From Branchiostoma floridae (Eukaryota > Chordata > Leptocardii > Amphioxiformes > Branchiostomatidae), in assembly GCF_000003815.2 (NCBI RefSeq), contig NC_049984.1:24988878-25052877 (forward strand): 64,000 bases of DNA. The letters are read 5' to 3'. Shown in pieces: positions 51,401 to 61,200 of the stretch. Position 1 is the first letter of the stretch. Every line of letters starts with the position of its first letter. The position numbers and the translations under genes are program-made. The notes under the pieces were generated by a model. That model was not told where the DNA came from. It did no database searches and was given only the letters and a program-made list of their open reading frames with translations.

Positions 51401-54400
51401 TACAACGATTTTACATTCATAGTGATAAAATTACGTTTAAACATCGGTCCTTTTACCAGCTCGAGAAATAGTCATACCTTCAAGTAAAAGAACAAGGAAT
51501 ATTTATACCTTCAATTACCAGTGTTATCAACCTGGGTTTGATGTGTTTAAAAATTGGTTTAACCCCAGAACTATCGTACAGTAGAACGATGTACTGCATA
51601 GGCGTTTTCACTATCAGATAGCTTCAAACAACGCTTGCGATTAGATGTACAAAGGTAAAGTTGTGGGTTGCTTTGATGTTATGATTTTCATTTTGTCTTT
51701 CATAGGAAATTCCCCCGGACAACAGAGGAACACTCATTGATGATGCGTTCAACTTAGGACGGTAAGATAACCAATATTATGATAGTGAAAGCCATCTCAA
51801 ACTGGTATAGCTCTCTGAAGAGCTATACTTCCACAGACGATGTATATGCAGACTATGTACAGTATTCACAGGTTCATCGTGTCGGTAAAATTTCCTACCT
51901 CGAGCTCTTTTTGACAAGCATAATAAACAGAACAGCCAAACGTCTTGTCCTAATGACTGCAACCCTTTCCAGTAGAGCACATGCCAGGTGAGCATCAACT
52001 GACATGAATCCCAACCTCTTGGCCCGGAAGCAGGGGTTTTCACCACAGTATTACGTACTGCACTACATTGTAGCCACACCTGCAATCGTTTGGTCCTAAA
52101 ACTTCCGTGAGAAATTCCATAGAAATCACCGTCACCTGTCCATACTTTTTTTACGTCCAAGGTAGTAATTATAGAAAAAAAATGATAGCACTTACTTCCA
52201 ACACTGAATTTTTCAACCTTTATTTAACCTTGATACATCATTCGGCCTGAGCCGTTTTTTAAGATCAGACAGTCTATGTCGCCCCCCGTCTCTGTTGAGT
52301 TTGGGCCGGTGGGCTCTAATGCACACTGCCTCCTTCACTCGTCGCGCCAGGAAATCCTGTTCTAAGTCTAGGATTTTGACGTCACTGCTGGAGATAGAAA
52401 TAGCAATTTTTTTCTATAATGTATTCTACCAACACAGATGAATTTTCATGCTAAGATATCAGTTAATGTTTTCATCTCTATAGGGCCAGCCAACTGGACC
52501 TGTCCATAGCTCTGGACCTGACGCGATATTTGGTGCGAGAGCGGCACTTCGTACCGTGGAGTATGGCCAAGGCAGCCATGAACTATGTGGAAACTGTCTT
52601 CGGTTCTGTCAGCGATATATACAACAACTGGCAGGTGTGTGCTTAAAATGATACAGTTTACTATGTTTACCTTCAAATCAAATCAAACTTTATTTAATCG
52701 AGCTTGGCAGTCAAAAGTTCTGACTGAATTGTGACGATTTTTCAAATACATTCCAACAAGTTGATACTGCAAATTCACTTGCAATTAAAATCAAATAATA
52801 CATTTTTAAAACCACTTCGTGTGTCAGTTAAAATCTCCTCACGACACAACACAATGCACATAGTGACATTGGTCTCAGACTAAATCTACTGAGTAAGTCT
52901 CTCGCTGCCCTAGCCACAAACGAGTTCCTATGTCTCTCAGTACGGCTGACTGGCAGCTTATACGGCTATCTATGTCTCAGTTCATATCGCGGTTCCTCAG
53001 TTGGTTGAAGGAAGACTTGACACGGGTGTGAGGGGTCTTTCAGAATCCTTTTCAACTCGCGTAGGGAGGGAAGGGAGGGAAACATATTGTTTTCGCTACT
53101 TCCCTTCCGCTTCTTCTTTTCCAAACAAATGAAATCAATACCCCGGACCAGACTGTAGGTTACAGCAGGTGTAACAGACTGTAATGTAGCAAGTGGCAGG
53201 GCAGAGCTTGGTGGGCTGGTCACCACATGTATGAATGTGTTTGACTAAGAATTTTCAGAGCAGTTATTTGTTGGGCCAGATCACGTGACAGCAAATGTTC
53301 TTGCAGATGTTAGCTTTCTAATTTGCTGCTTTTGTAGAAATGAAAGTATAATGTTTTCGTGGACCATACATTTTTCTGATGGTGTTTAACGATGGCATTG
53401 TTTCTTTCCATCCTGATTCTATATACACCCACCATTGAACGATGTGAATTCCCAGTGAATTGCCCTTTTGGACGTTTTCAGGCCTACATGGTGCAACTGA
53501 TAAGCCCTTTCTACAACGAGGTCGGATGGACTCTTCAACAAAGTGACTATAACACCGAGTAAGAAAAACTTTTTGTTCAACGTATTTTCTCCATAACCAA
53601 TCATAGATAGATATGTAAAAAAAACTATTGTAACAAACATGTAATGCATGAATTTGGATGGTATAAAGAGTAGGCGTTACAGAATGCAATACATTATCAA
53701 GCTTATAACACTATAATACAACAATTTCTGATTACAATCAACTTGAATAATGCTAAAATAATTGTCAGATGTTATTGAGCACCGAATCTTACAAATCATA
53801 CTATTTGTCCTTGGTACCTGCCGCCAGATAATCATAATCAATTTAATTCCCGCACGTGACGTCATTTACATAAAAGGGTATATAATCTGTACAGATGTCT
53901 TTGTTCAGTGGATACTCTTTCATTGAAAGTGATTATGAATTTTGGTAATTTTGATTACATATCATGAATTTACCTAACTCCTGAATTTGATTTGCAGGGT
54001 AGGACAAGTACTGGCCATATCCACCGCCTGTACCTACGGGCAGACGGGATGTGTAAACAACGCAACAGCGCTATTTCAGCGGTGGATGGACACAAACAAC
54101 AACAGGTAGTAAACAAAGTCTTACATCCCCTTTAAACTGGATACGGCGGCCGCGGAGCGGCAAAAGATTTGACAAATCGCTCAGCGAATTTCAAAGATAA
54201 AGAACGATTTGTTTCTTTTTTTTTCGTTTAAGATACTCTCGAAGCAGAAACGACAATTTTGTAAAACCTGTTGCCATTTATGTCCAGGTAGTCGCTTGTT
54301 ATAGCACAGGGAATATATTGAGGTAGTGTGGCAAGCCAGGGCCTAATCTATGCTTCTTTTATATCAAACTTTCACATATTGTATCAAATTCCAATTATAA

Positions 54401-57286
54401 GATTTGAGTCCAGGCAAATCGAAAAAAAATTCTTACCCCCTGTTTGGATTAGCCCAACTGTTAGAAGGGCCTCACGGTTCGAAACAGCAAGGAAACTTGT
54501 TGTCTTGTATTCCCTAAGTGTCTTAACGAACGGACGGACGCTTATCCCCAAAAGAGGAGACCTGTCTGTTTTAGATATTTGTAGAAGTGCACCTATTGGT
54601 AAAACGTTAAATGAGTTACCCAACTGACATGCCTTAAAAGCATCTTCACGACAAACCATCTTTACAGTCACATCCCGGAAACCTTCAAGTCCACGGTGTA
54701 CTGCACTGCCATACGGTACGGGGGTAGTCGGGAGTGGGACTTCGCCTGGCAGCGGTACCTGGAAGCCGAACCGTCGGAGCAAAACCTCCTCCTGTCCGCC
54801 ATGGCCTGTAGCCGCGACACGGTCATTCTCAGCAGGTCGGTCAAACTTAGTCTCTAACGGACTTATATAACTAAGCAACTATGCTTGTTGTAGGGAGATT
54901 ATTTGCAAGGGAGTGTGGTCACAATAGGCTATCATGATCATTGGCGGGGGAAACGGGAAATACCGCAGACGGACTCTCCTGACCAATCATTACCTAATTC
55001 GCCAAGAAGGTTATGTTTTTGGCAGCGTTTGTGGTTATGTATGTGTGTATTGTATGTCGGAGAACAGCATAACTTGCGAAGGCCTGAATGGATTGTACAT
55101 GTGAGTAGGTCTTGGTAAGATCTAGAAATAGTTCGATTTTGGTCTCCCTTGCATATTAATACGGTACTGCAGCGGATTTTCCGGTTTTGATATCTCGTGT
55201 TCTGGACCATCCTCCTACGCACGGTCCCAACGGCTAGCTGACTGCTCAGCCTATTGGGCCCTGCTATCCCAGGCCCTACCCCCAGGTATTGGGCTTCTTG
55301 TTGTCGGAAGCTGTCTCGCAAAGGCCGCTTGGAAGCTATCAGCCAATCATGTTACGTCTTACATAGCACCATCCTCCTACGCCCGATTCCCAACGGCTGA
55401 CTGCCCATATAAGGGTAAGCTCATTAATATCCCAACGGTTGACTGCCCATATAAGGGTAAGCTCATTAATATTTATAAGCAGGGCCTGGGATAGCAGGGC
55501 CCAATAGGCTGAGCAGTCAGCTAGCCGTTGGGACCGTGCGTAGGAGGATGGTTCTGGACAAGCTATGGTCATTTTTTTAGCCGGTAGTATGTAGCTCTTA
55601 TGAGAGGGATTAAGTTGTGTAGGTTTGGGCCCCATAGTGGCTTTTTTAAACTACAAGAAACGATTTTGTTTCAAACGTTGAAAGGGAATAACAAACAATG
55701 ACGTGATTATGTCTTATTTTGCAGATATCTTGAGAGAAGCAAAGACGCAGCTCTAGTCCGCAGGCAGTCCGCTCCTGACGTCATCAGCTACGTAGGCGGA
55801 AGTGACGTAGGCAAGACTCTGGCCTGGAACTTCCTTGTCGACAACTGGGACTTCTACATGGAGAAGTAAGAAAGTCTTCCCCTTATCAAGATGAAATGAC
55901 GGTCGTCAGTGTGACTATCATTCAATGCCAAGAAAAGTGTTGTTGTTCGTGTAATATATGCGAAGAAATAAAAAAAACACATAAAGAACCTATATATTCG
56001 GAAGAATGAGGGATGCCCCAATGTGTGGTGCTTTCGTTGAGACAGTGGAAGGGACGCGTGGTGTTCCCTTCTTTTATTGGGTCTTAATCAACAGCATATT
56101 CCTTCATCATTACACGGTACCATCTGGAGTAACTGGCAAAACATAGCCTACCCCCGTCTCCACTGTTGTTAATGTGAATGTCAGAATAAATGTTATTCAG
56201 CACCAAGGACAGAAGCATACACAATGTGACTGTCATTCAGTACTAAGTTGGTATCTCACTGCACTTGGGGCACCGTTGCGGCACTGCGGGGCTCTTTCAC
56301 CGCGGCACTGTTGTGTTATTTTCGCCGATTTTTAGTACGTAAAAACATGACGACATAATACACAAAACGTAAGAAAATTCGTTCTTTATCTCTGAAATTT
56401 GTCAAGTAATTTTCGAACCCGCAGTGCCGCACCGGTGCTTCAATTGCAGTGAGATAACACCTTAGGACCGTGTTTTCGGTATGAATGTCTTATTGATGTC
56501 TCTTTGTTTCCTATCAGCTATGACGAAACACAGTTCACCATGGCTAGCATTGTCTCATCTGTCACCAAGCAGTTCAGTGCTCAAGAGGACCTTGACAACG
56601 TAAGATTATAATATCAAATCATTCCTCTACTTATCTGGATATCAATCTATAGATTTGTTTTTGGTGAAGTTGTGTCAAGATCTCACTGATTTTCAAATAC
56701 CATAATTCCACCAGTATCTTATCGACTTCAGAGAAGCATTTATGCAGACATGGTGTTATCCCTTGTTCGCCTTACTTGAATATTCGTATGAAAGTTTATC
56801 TGTGACAGTAAGTAAATTTTTATAAGAAATTTACACGCTATACCCTAAGCTTACACAAAGTAGAGCGCTTACCAACAAGCATTCGACCAGTCCTCAAGTT
56901 GCACATCGACCATCCCTCAACACAGACGGGGGCTGATACCAACTGCCGGTCACCTTTGACCCTTTGCTGACGTCACACGTCCACTCAGGTCAAGTGGTGT
57001 AGGGTTTCGGTTCAAATCAAATTGAGAAGGACCATAGTGGACTGGTCAAAAGCGTTACTATCTGTACGGATATAGCGTGTAAATTTCTTATAATCATTTA
57101 ACTTTGGTTGACTATCATTATTTCCCTTTTTAGCTGGAACAGTTTCTGAAAGACCACCCAAATCAGGGAACAGCCACTCGAGCCTTTTCTCAAGCAGTGG
57201 ATAACACCGGGGCAAACCTGAGGTTCCGTCGGGATAACGAGAGCAAGATACGCGCGTGGCTGCCGGGACGGAGTCGGGGAAACTAG
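39484..57286 (+). CDS. ANPEP: M1 zinc aminopeptidase, aminopeptidase N type, 22 exons with one exon in three alternative copies
   Basis: Exons: 39484-39666, 40550-40784, 41282-41426, 41977-42132, 43008-43125, 44473-44599, one of 45212-45366 / 45408-45565 / 45607-45761, 46174-46287, 47193-47327, 47649-47714, 47908-47973, 48590-48771, 49375-49460, 51234-51376, 51706-51761, 52484-52634, 53482-53558, 53998-54105, 54668-54835, 55725-55865, 56518-56599, 57134-57286. Phases close on 948 residues with the first cassette, against about 967 in human aminopeptidase N. The start at MSGF is supported by the same start in the relic exon at 58239. Seen: short cytoplasmic N-terminus, one anchor near residues 28-47 (type II membrane protein), GAMEN 332-336, HELAH 368-372, third zinc ligand Glu391 in [14 protein letters not shown], and a Tyr near 454 (SITYSK) at the transition-state position. 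The family removes N-terminal residues from peptides outside the cell. HELAHM replaces the commoner HELAHQ. Confidence 0.95.
41500..41792 (+). repeat. Dispersed repeat ending in CTGCTTTGCGAAGGTAATAA
   Basis: Relative of 9095-9412 with GCCGCTAGAGTGCCAAAATC, CAGACAGACATACAAACGC and the terminal hairpin. In aminopeptidase intron 3. Confidence 0.55.
42350..42520. mobile_element. Inverted-repeat element related to 12926-13130
   Basis: Contains GACTTGATATCCCTAAATGA and GGATATAGGTTACCCTGCGG as in the 12926 copy. In aminopeptidase intron 4. Confidence 0.55.
42694..42955. mobile_element. MITE with CGCAGGGACATCC ends and TA duplication, copy 1
   Basis: Long inverted repeats begin CGCAGGGACATCC and contain CTGGATGTACC-type sequence. 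TA flanks both ends. The interior has CCAATAAGAAAATAGGCC and, about 45 bp on, ATATAAAGGGGTAAGC, promoter-like in order. In aminopeptidase intron 4. Confidence 0.8.
43149..43723 (+). mobile_element. Internally deleted mariner element, copy 1
   Basis: Terminal repeats CGAGGGGCGTTCAATAAGTA and its complement are flanked by TA. Inside, a frame reads [16 protein letters not shown] and later [20 protein letters not shown], the N-terminal helix-turn-helix part of a mariner transposase; a C-terminal piece (CIKRWE region) follows directly in another frame. The central catalytic domain is missing, so it is not autonomous. In aminopeptidase intron 5. Confidence 0.88.
43990..44232 (-). mobile_element. 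tRNA-derived SINE, family 1, copy 3
   Basis: Minus-strand copy with B-box-like GGGTTTGAATCCCC, AAAGGCACGTGCACACATTT and a TTAAATTGAGGTTCC tail. Confidence 0.6.
45212..45366 (+). CDS. ANPEP: Aminopeptidase exon 7, copy A (GAMEN + HELAH cassette)
   Basis: This 155-bp exon has acceptor ACACACAG, starts with two bases of a split codon (phase 1) and ends exactly on a codon (ATG|GTAAAC). It encodes the [14 protein letters not shown] start, the linker [17 protein letters not shown] and HELAHM. Only one of the three copies can be used in a transcript without losing frame. Confidence 0.85.
45408..45565 (+). CDS. ANPEP: Aminopeptidase exon 7, copy B
   Basis: This 158-bp copy is one codon longer than A and C. 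Its first half matches A, including [13 protein letters not shown], but the linker reads [21 protein letters not shown] and HELAHM are intact. The flanking 41-bp introns on both sides are nearly identical (two differences), evidence of tandem duplication. Acceptor TATTTCAG, donor ATG|GTAAAC. Confidence 0.85.
45607..45761 (+). CDS. ANPEP: Aminopeptidase exon 7, copy C
   Basis: This 155-bp copy is the most diverged. It reads LVNNAES after GAMENWG where A and B read LITYAES, has the linker [17 protein letters not shown], and keeps GAMEN and HELAHM. Many silent differences show it is the oldest split. Its donor (ATG|GTGACT) leads to the 412-bp intron before exon 8, which carries the third zinc ligand. 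Confidence 0.85.
45762..46173. other. Aminopeptidase intron 7 after the cassette array
   Basis: Contains a CA-rich tract (about 45905-46028) and the end of a dispersed repeat (TATTCTTGGCTAAGGTAATA). No additional GAMEN/HELAH copy is visible. Confidence 0.7.
46490..46656 (-). mobile_element. tRNA-derived SINE, family 2, copy 1
   Basis: Minus strand: B-box GGGTTCAAATCC followed by GGAAGGGGCATCTCGGTTGG. Shared with 58570-58743 and 49545-49705. Confidence 0.65.
46952..47018. repeat. Hairpin with 25-bp perfect arms
   Basis: GTGAATACATTTGTGAAGAA and onward mirrors at 46994-47018. Followed by GACCGCTGTCGCCTTCTTCA-type sequence. Confidence 0.85.
48057..48450. repeat. GC-rich dispersed repeat cluster in aminopeptidase intron 11
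   Basis: Starts like 22250-22330 (GGTCACATTTGCACAGGTGC). Later blocks repeat AAAAACGG-CCGGCCGTGCCC and GTCCCATGGGGCCA twice. Confidence 0.5.
48772..49374. other. Aminopeptidase intron 12
   Basis: AT-rich. Includes a segment near 49075-49170 (CCAGTTACCTGAGTGGCTGC, TTCATCGATGTA) that resembles repeats near 9855-9925 and 13640-13800. No exon seen. Confidence 0.6.
49545..49705 (+). mobile_element. tRNA-derived SINE, family 2, copy 2
   Basis: Contains CCTGGTTCAATCTTGGGTAG, GGGCATCTCGGTTGGGGCTG and a CCTTAAGCACGTTGAAGATG tail. A mariner element begins 16 bp after it. Confidence 0.6.
49721..50297 (+). mobile_element. Internally deleted mariner element, copy 2
   Basis: Ends CGAGGGGCGGTCAATAAGTA with TA on both sides. 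The longest frame reads [20 protein letters not shown] and on to [17 protein letters not shown] before the same deletion seen in 43149-43723. It keeps a longer reading frame past the helix-turn-helix region than the first copy but also lacks the catalytic core. In aminopeptidase intron 13. Confidence 0.88.
50910..51167. mobile_element. MITE with CGCAGGGACATCC ends and TA duplication, copy 2
   Basis: Inverted repeats of about 60 bp, TA flanks, interior GCCAATCAGAGAATAGGCC then GCATATATAAGGG. It ends 66 bp before aminopeptidase exon 14. Confidence 0.85.
52635..53481. other. Aminopeptidase intron 16
   Basis: No exon or clear element. The stretch around 52860-53210 resembles a decayed retroelement-like sequence by its even base composition, but nothing specific is recognised. 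Confidence 0.4.
55208..55550. mobile_element. Palindromic element with 9-bp duplication and internal repeats
   Basis: Arms of about 70 bp starting CATCCTCCTACGCACGGTCC are near-perfect complements. GTTCTGGAC flanks both ends (55199-55207, 55551-55559). Inside, a second CATCCTCCTACGC start (about 55371) and two copies of CATATAAGGGTAAGCTCATT suggest one copy nested in another. It lies in aminopeptidase intron 19. Confidence 0.85.
56244..56464. mobile_element. Inverted-repeat element, TCTCACTGCACTTG family, copy 3
   Basis: Left end GGTATCTCACTGCACTTGGG with GCGGCACTGCGGGG and their complements at the right. It ends 53 bp before aminopeptidase exon 21. Confidence 0.7.
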
Positions 57287-57353
57287 ATCACGAGTTTTAT
57301 CAGACTCTTCGTTGCTTTTTGCTTTTGACGATGCTATTTTGTCAATAGTTTGC

Positions 57354-57359
57354 ATTAAA
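57354..57359 (+). promoter_or_regulatory. Candidate polyadenylation signal ATTAAA
   Basis: It lies 68 bp after the aminopeptidase stop codon. ATTAAA is the commonest variant of AATAAA; no transcript data support it here. Confidence 0.4.
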
Positions 57360-58238
57360 GAATAGGTTGTGGCATATTTTTGTTTAGTGAGGGAAACACT
57401 GTTTATTGTTACGTCACCTTGTCTTAAAAAGGTAAATATCAAAAGTAAAAGTCTGCGGATAGGAATTATTTTTCATTTGCTGTGATGCTTGTACCTTTTA
57501 TATCCGTATAGATAATGTATACTCCTCAAACGCGTTGAAACGCGAGCTGATAAATGTTTTGACAGATTCGTATTCAATTCACTTCTTTGTCTGTTATTAA
57601 CAATTGCGACAGCTTACTAGACATATCAAGATATAGCAGGTGCAGGCGTACGTGGATAATTGTTGTCACACATTTCTGATGTCAGCACACAACAGAGCTT
57701 TGTTCTCAATGCCTGCTTAAAAGCATTGTGGTTAAAGCTGCCGCAAGAATCAAGGCAAACACCATTAAGCAAACAATAGGTAACTGTTTTCGACACACTA
57801 GCTAGCTACGTAGCCTTCATGGCTTTATGTTTTTACAGCCTGTAATGTACTCCACATGATACAATATTAATATGCAGATCATGTTACAGATAAAAGAAGT
57901 TTTATGGGGTATTGAGAGCCATCACCCCCTGTCATATCTGACGTAAAGAATTTGGTGTGTAAAAAACTAAAACTGTGAAACAGTATTTATTGTTTATTTT
58001 AGAGGTCGTGAATTGTGTGTGCTTCTGAACGCAAAAGAACGCAATAAATACCATACAATACGTTTACAAGGCTTAGCCTTCATTTATCTAATAAGTCTTA
58101 CATGTTCTTTTGTACTAATAAAAAGCGAGTCTTTATTAATATCTCATACAGTGATACTTTAAAGACTTTCTTCTCTATATGTTAAGTTTTACATTGTTGC
58201 CTTTTGTTGTATTCTAATTTCTTACCGTGCGATTGAAC

Positions 58239-58433
58239 ATGTCAGGCTTTACAAGACGTTCTATTTCCATACGCGTCAGAACAGACGAAGAATCCTTTGA
58301 CAGTCACCAGAGGCGGAGGGATAGCTCTGTCTTTTGGTTGTGCTGCTTTCTGATATGTGTCGGGATTGGACTAATCATCGGACTTCGTGCAACAAGTGTC
58401 GGCAGCTAGTGTTAAGCAAGGGCGGGGCAACAG
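58239..58433 (+). pseudogene. Relic first exon of a second aminopeptidase copy
   Basis: The frame starts MSGFTRR and runs through a hydrophobic anchor ending GIGLIIGL, matching the first exon of the aminopeptidase just upstream ([15 protein letters not shown]). It then meets TAG at 58407-58409 and a second stop shortly after, while the donor CAACAG|GTGA at 58433 is still recognisable at the place of the intact donor. No later aminopeptidase exon is visible up to 64000. The likely reading is the remnant of a tandem duplication; an alternative donor before the stop cannot be excluded. Confidence 0.65.
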
Positions 58434-58569
58434 GTGACGAGATTTTGCATGGTATTGTTGTTGTTCAACTTAGCAGTAGCTTGTGGCACATGGGTCAGCA
58501 AGCTTTACAGTTTTAGTAGCAGGAATGTTTTTTTACAGAAAGTGGTTGCTAGCTTTTCGCCTTTAAAGT

Positions 58570-58743
58570 GCGTGGGGCACCGCCTTGAACACAGGACTTC
58601 CCTTCTGAACTGAGACGAATGCAGCTCCAACCAAGATGCCCTTCCTAGGATTTGAACCAGGGCCTCCCTGTTATCAACTACTTAGTAGTTAGAACCAGTA
58701 GCTGAACTGTGGGGCTGCTACCAGTTGAGCTACAGGGACATCC
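58570..58743 (-). mobile_element. tRNA-derived SINE, family 2, copy 3
   Basis: Minus strand: A-box TAGCTCAACTGG and B-box GGTTCAAATCC spaced as in a tRNA gene, followed by AAGGGCATCTTGGTTGGAGC. The extra length and dispersed copies show it is a SINE, not a tRNA gene. Confidence 0.7.
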
Positions 58744-59195
58744 GCTTTGATATAACCTAAATTAGGCTCTAATTCAGTGTTGTCCTACATTTTATGACCC
58801 TGGCATTGATTGATATATTATATTTTCATCATGAAGAACATTGTGAATGTTAATATCAATGTATTTTCATGCATGATGATATCAAGCACTATCTGAAATC
58901 TATGGCGTAATGCATGAAGTAAGCTTAAGCTTCGATCAAAGAAGAAAACATAATTACACAAGCCAAACTTGACGCATAGATTGAGTTCATGACATCTAAT
59001 CTGCATACCTGTCAATCAATTATCCGGTGTCCTAGAGCCTGGTAACCATACCATCGTGTGCTCCAGGTCAACGATGCTGGGACTGATGTTGAGGGGGGGG
59101 GAGGTCGAAGAACGAAGTAGAGCAGTTAATAGTCATTTTACCAGGCTTCTACAGTGAAGCTTGGTCTAAAACAGAAGCAATAGTGTTGTTTACAC

Positions 59196-59370
59196 GAGTC
59201 GGATACTCCACCAAAGAGGCTCTGTAGCGAAATGGACCATTGATTTGAGTATCGCCCATTCACATGATTTTATAGACAAGTAGGTCCTAGATTAGGTCCG
59301 GACCTGGACCTGATTCTCTGCACCGCACCTGGACCTGAATTTTCTGTACCGGTACCCACACCTAGTTCCC
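59196..59370. repeat. Dispersed repeat, inverted copy of 3905-4080
   Basis: Contains GTCGGATACTCCACC, GTAGCGAAATGGACCATTG and GGACCTGAATTTTCTGTACC, complements of blocks in the 3905 copy. Confidence 0.65.
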
Positions 59371-60117
59371 ATGCTAGGTACTATATAGTCCTTAACAGTC
59401 TTACATGAAAGTTTGTGTTTCTCTTTCTTCAGCCATGGCCTTCAGCAACAAGAAAAGGTTTTGAAGGACCATCCTCGTCAGGAAACAAGGATGTGGAACC
59501 CTTTCCAAACCGATGGATTACAAGGAACTAAATGTCGAGTGCCGCCGAGGCAATCACAACAACAAGTTACAGGTTACACTGGTGGCAGTGGGTGAAAAAC
59601 TAGTGCTGATAGATTCAGAACCTATCTAGTTCTTCGAACTGACATGGTCTTTGGAAGGACAAAATGGCTATCACATCAAAATATATGCCAAAGACCTTCT
59701 ACTTTTTAAAGATGACCATCGAGGGTACCGATATGTGAAATTTGGGATCCTGGCCCATGGACTATATGTGAAACTTGGATGCAGTGCGGACGATTGCAAA
59801 TGCACAACATGCATATGAATAATAATAAAAAAAAACTGAACGACACTTTCATATAGTTTCACTGCCAATGAGACTCATCCAGACTCCTTAGGTCGCTGGA
59901 AAAAACAGTAGCCTCCACCAGGCCTTCCTACTGGGGTGTGGATAGTGGAGTACGGCAAAAGTTTGACTCAACGGAGCACAGTTTGCGACCTAGTGATGAG
60001 AAGTGGTCTGTTTATTGACACCAACACGTTATAAAGGGAAGAGTACCCGCAGATCCAGTGTTACTTTATTTGTCTTTAATCATATCCATGAAAAATTGAT
60101 ATATTGTTTTGTGTGCA

Positions 60118-60121
<4 letters not shown>

Positions 60122-60160
<39 letters not shown>

Positions 60161-60169
60161 ATGTGTGCA

Positions 60170-60230
<61 letters not shown>

Positions 60231-60231
60231 C
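60122..60231. repeat. (GT)n microsatellite
   Basis: About 110 bp of GT with a few interruptions; gives spurious Cys/Val frames. Confidence 0.97.
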
Positions 60232-60379
60232 TGTGCATTCGAGTTTCCGGTCATATTTGTGGTCAGCATAACTTTAGAAAACCAGGATGAATTGTGATGT
60301 AATGTAATTGTAATGATTGTAATATTTGGCAAGTGGATAGAGATTGGGAAGTCGAAAGTCAAGTCCAATTTTTAATCTG

Positions 60380-61200
60380 CAGTCAAATGAGTTTCTACGT
60401 TCTGCCGAGGGGCTATAGTATAAAATTCAAGTGATAAAAGTAACGCACATTTTGTAATCTTAACGCCATGCGCCATGACGCATGAAAGTTAAGAATATAC
60501 CTGTGACAACACTGACAAAATAGCGTTCCAGAACCCCGACTTTCGGGGTGAGGCCCATTGGTTTAAAGCCTTGTGGAAAAGTAACTAAGTAATTTTTGGC
60601 AGTCAAATGACTTTCTACGTTCTGTCAAAGGCCTCTATGAAATTCAGGTGATAAAAGTAACGCACATTTTGTAATGTTGACTCCATGACGTATGAAAGTT
60701 AAGAATATACAGTGACGACACTGAAAAAGTAGCTTTCCAGATCCCCGACATTCGGGGATGGGGGCGCCAATCGGTTTCAAGCCTTGTCGAAAAGTAACTA
60801 AGTAATTTTTTTCAATCAAATGCCTTTCTTCGTTCTGTCAAGGGGCTCTTCTATGAAATTCAAGTGATAAAAGTAACGCACATTTTGTAATCTTGACTCC
60901 ATGACGCTTGGAGGTTAAGAATATACAGTGACGACACTGAAAAGTAGCTTTCCAGATACCCCGACATTCGGGGTGAGTCCCATTGTTTTAAAGGCTTGTC
61001 GAAAAGAAACTTTTCATTTTTCGCAGTCAAATTACTTTCTTCGTTCTCTCCAGGGGCTCTAGTATAAGACTGAAAAAGTAGCTTTCCAGGTCCCCGACAG
61101 TCGGGGTCAGGCATATTGTTGCAAAGACTCTTGGAAAAGTAACTAAATTTTTTTGGCAGTCAAATGACTTTTTATGTACTGACCAAGGGTTCTAGTATGA
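60380..61200. repeat. Satellite of ~215-bp units
   Basis: Units start GCAGTCAAATGA-like at about 60382, 60597, 60813, 61022 and 61157, the last interval being short. Each full unit has GATAAAAGTAACGCACATTT, a GTTAAGAATATAC block and a CCCCGA-TTCGGGG hairpin. Confidence 0.85.

Noticed and set aside
59430-59820. Coding-like text downstream of the aminopeptidase
   Set aside because: Several fragments look protein-like but stops and frame changes interrupt them and no family was recognised.
60003-60368. Cys-Val and Thr-His repeat proteins
   Set aside because: They come from the (GT)n microsatellite.
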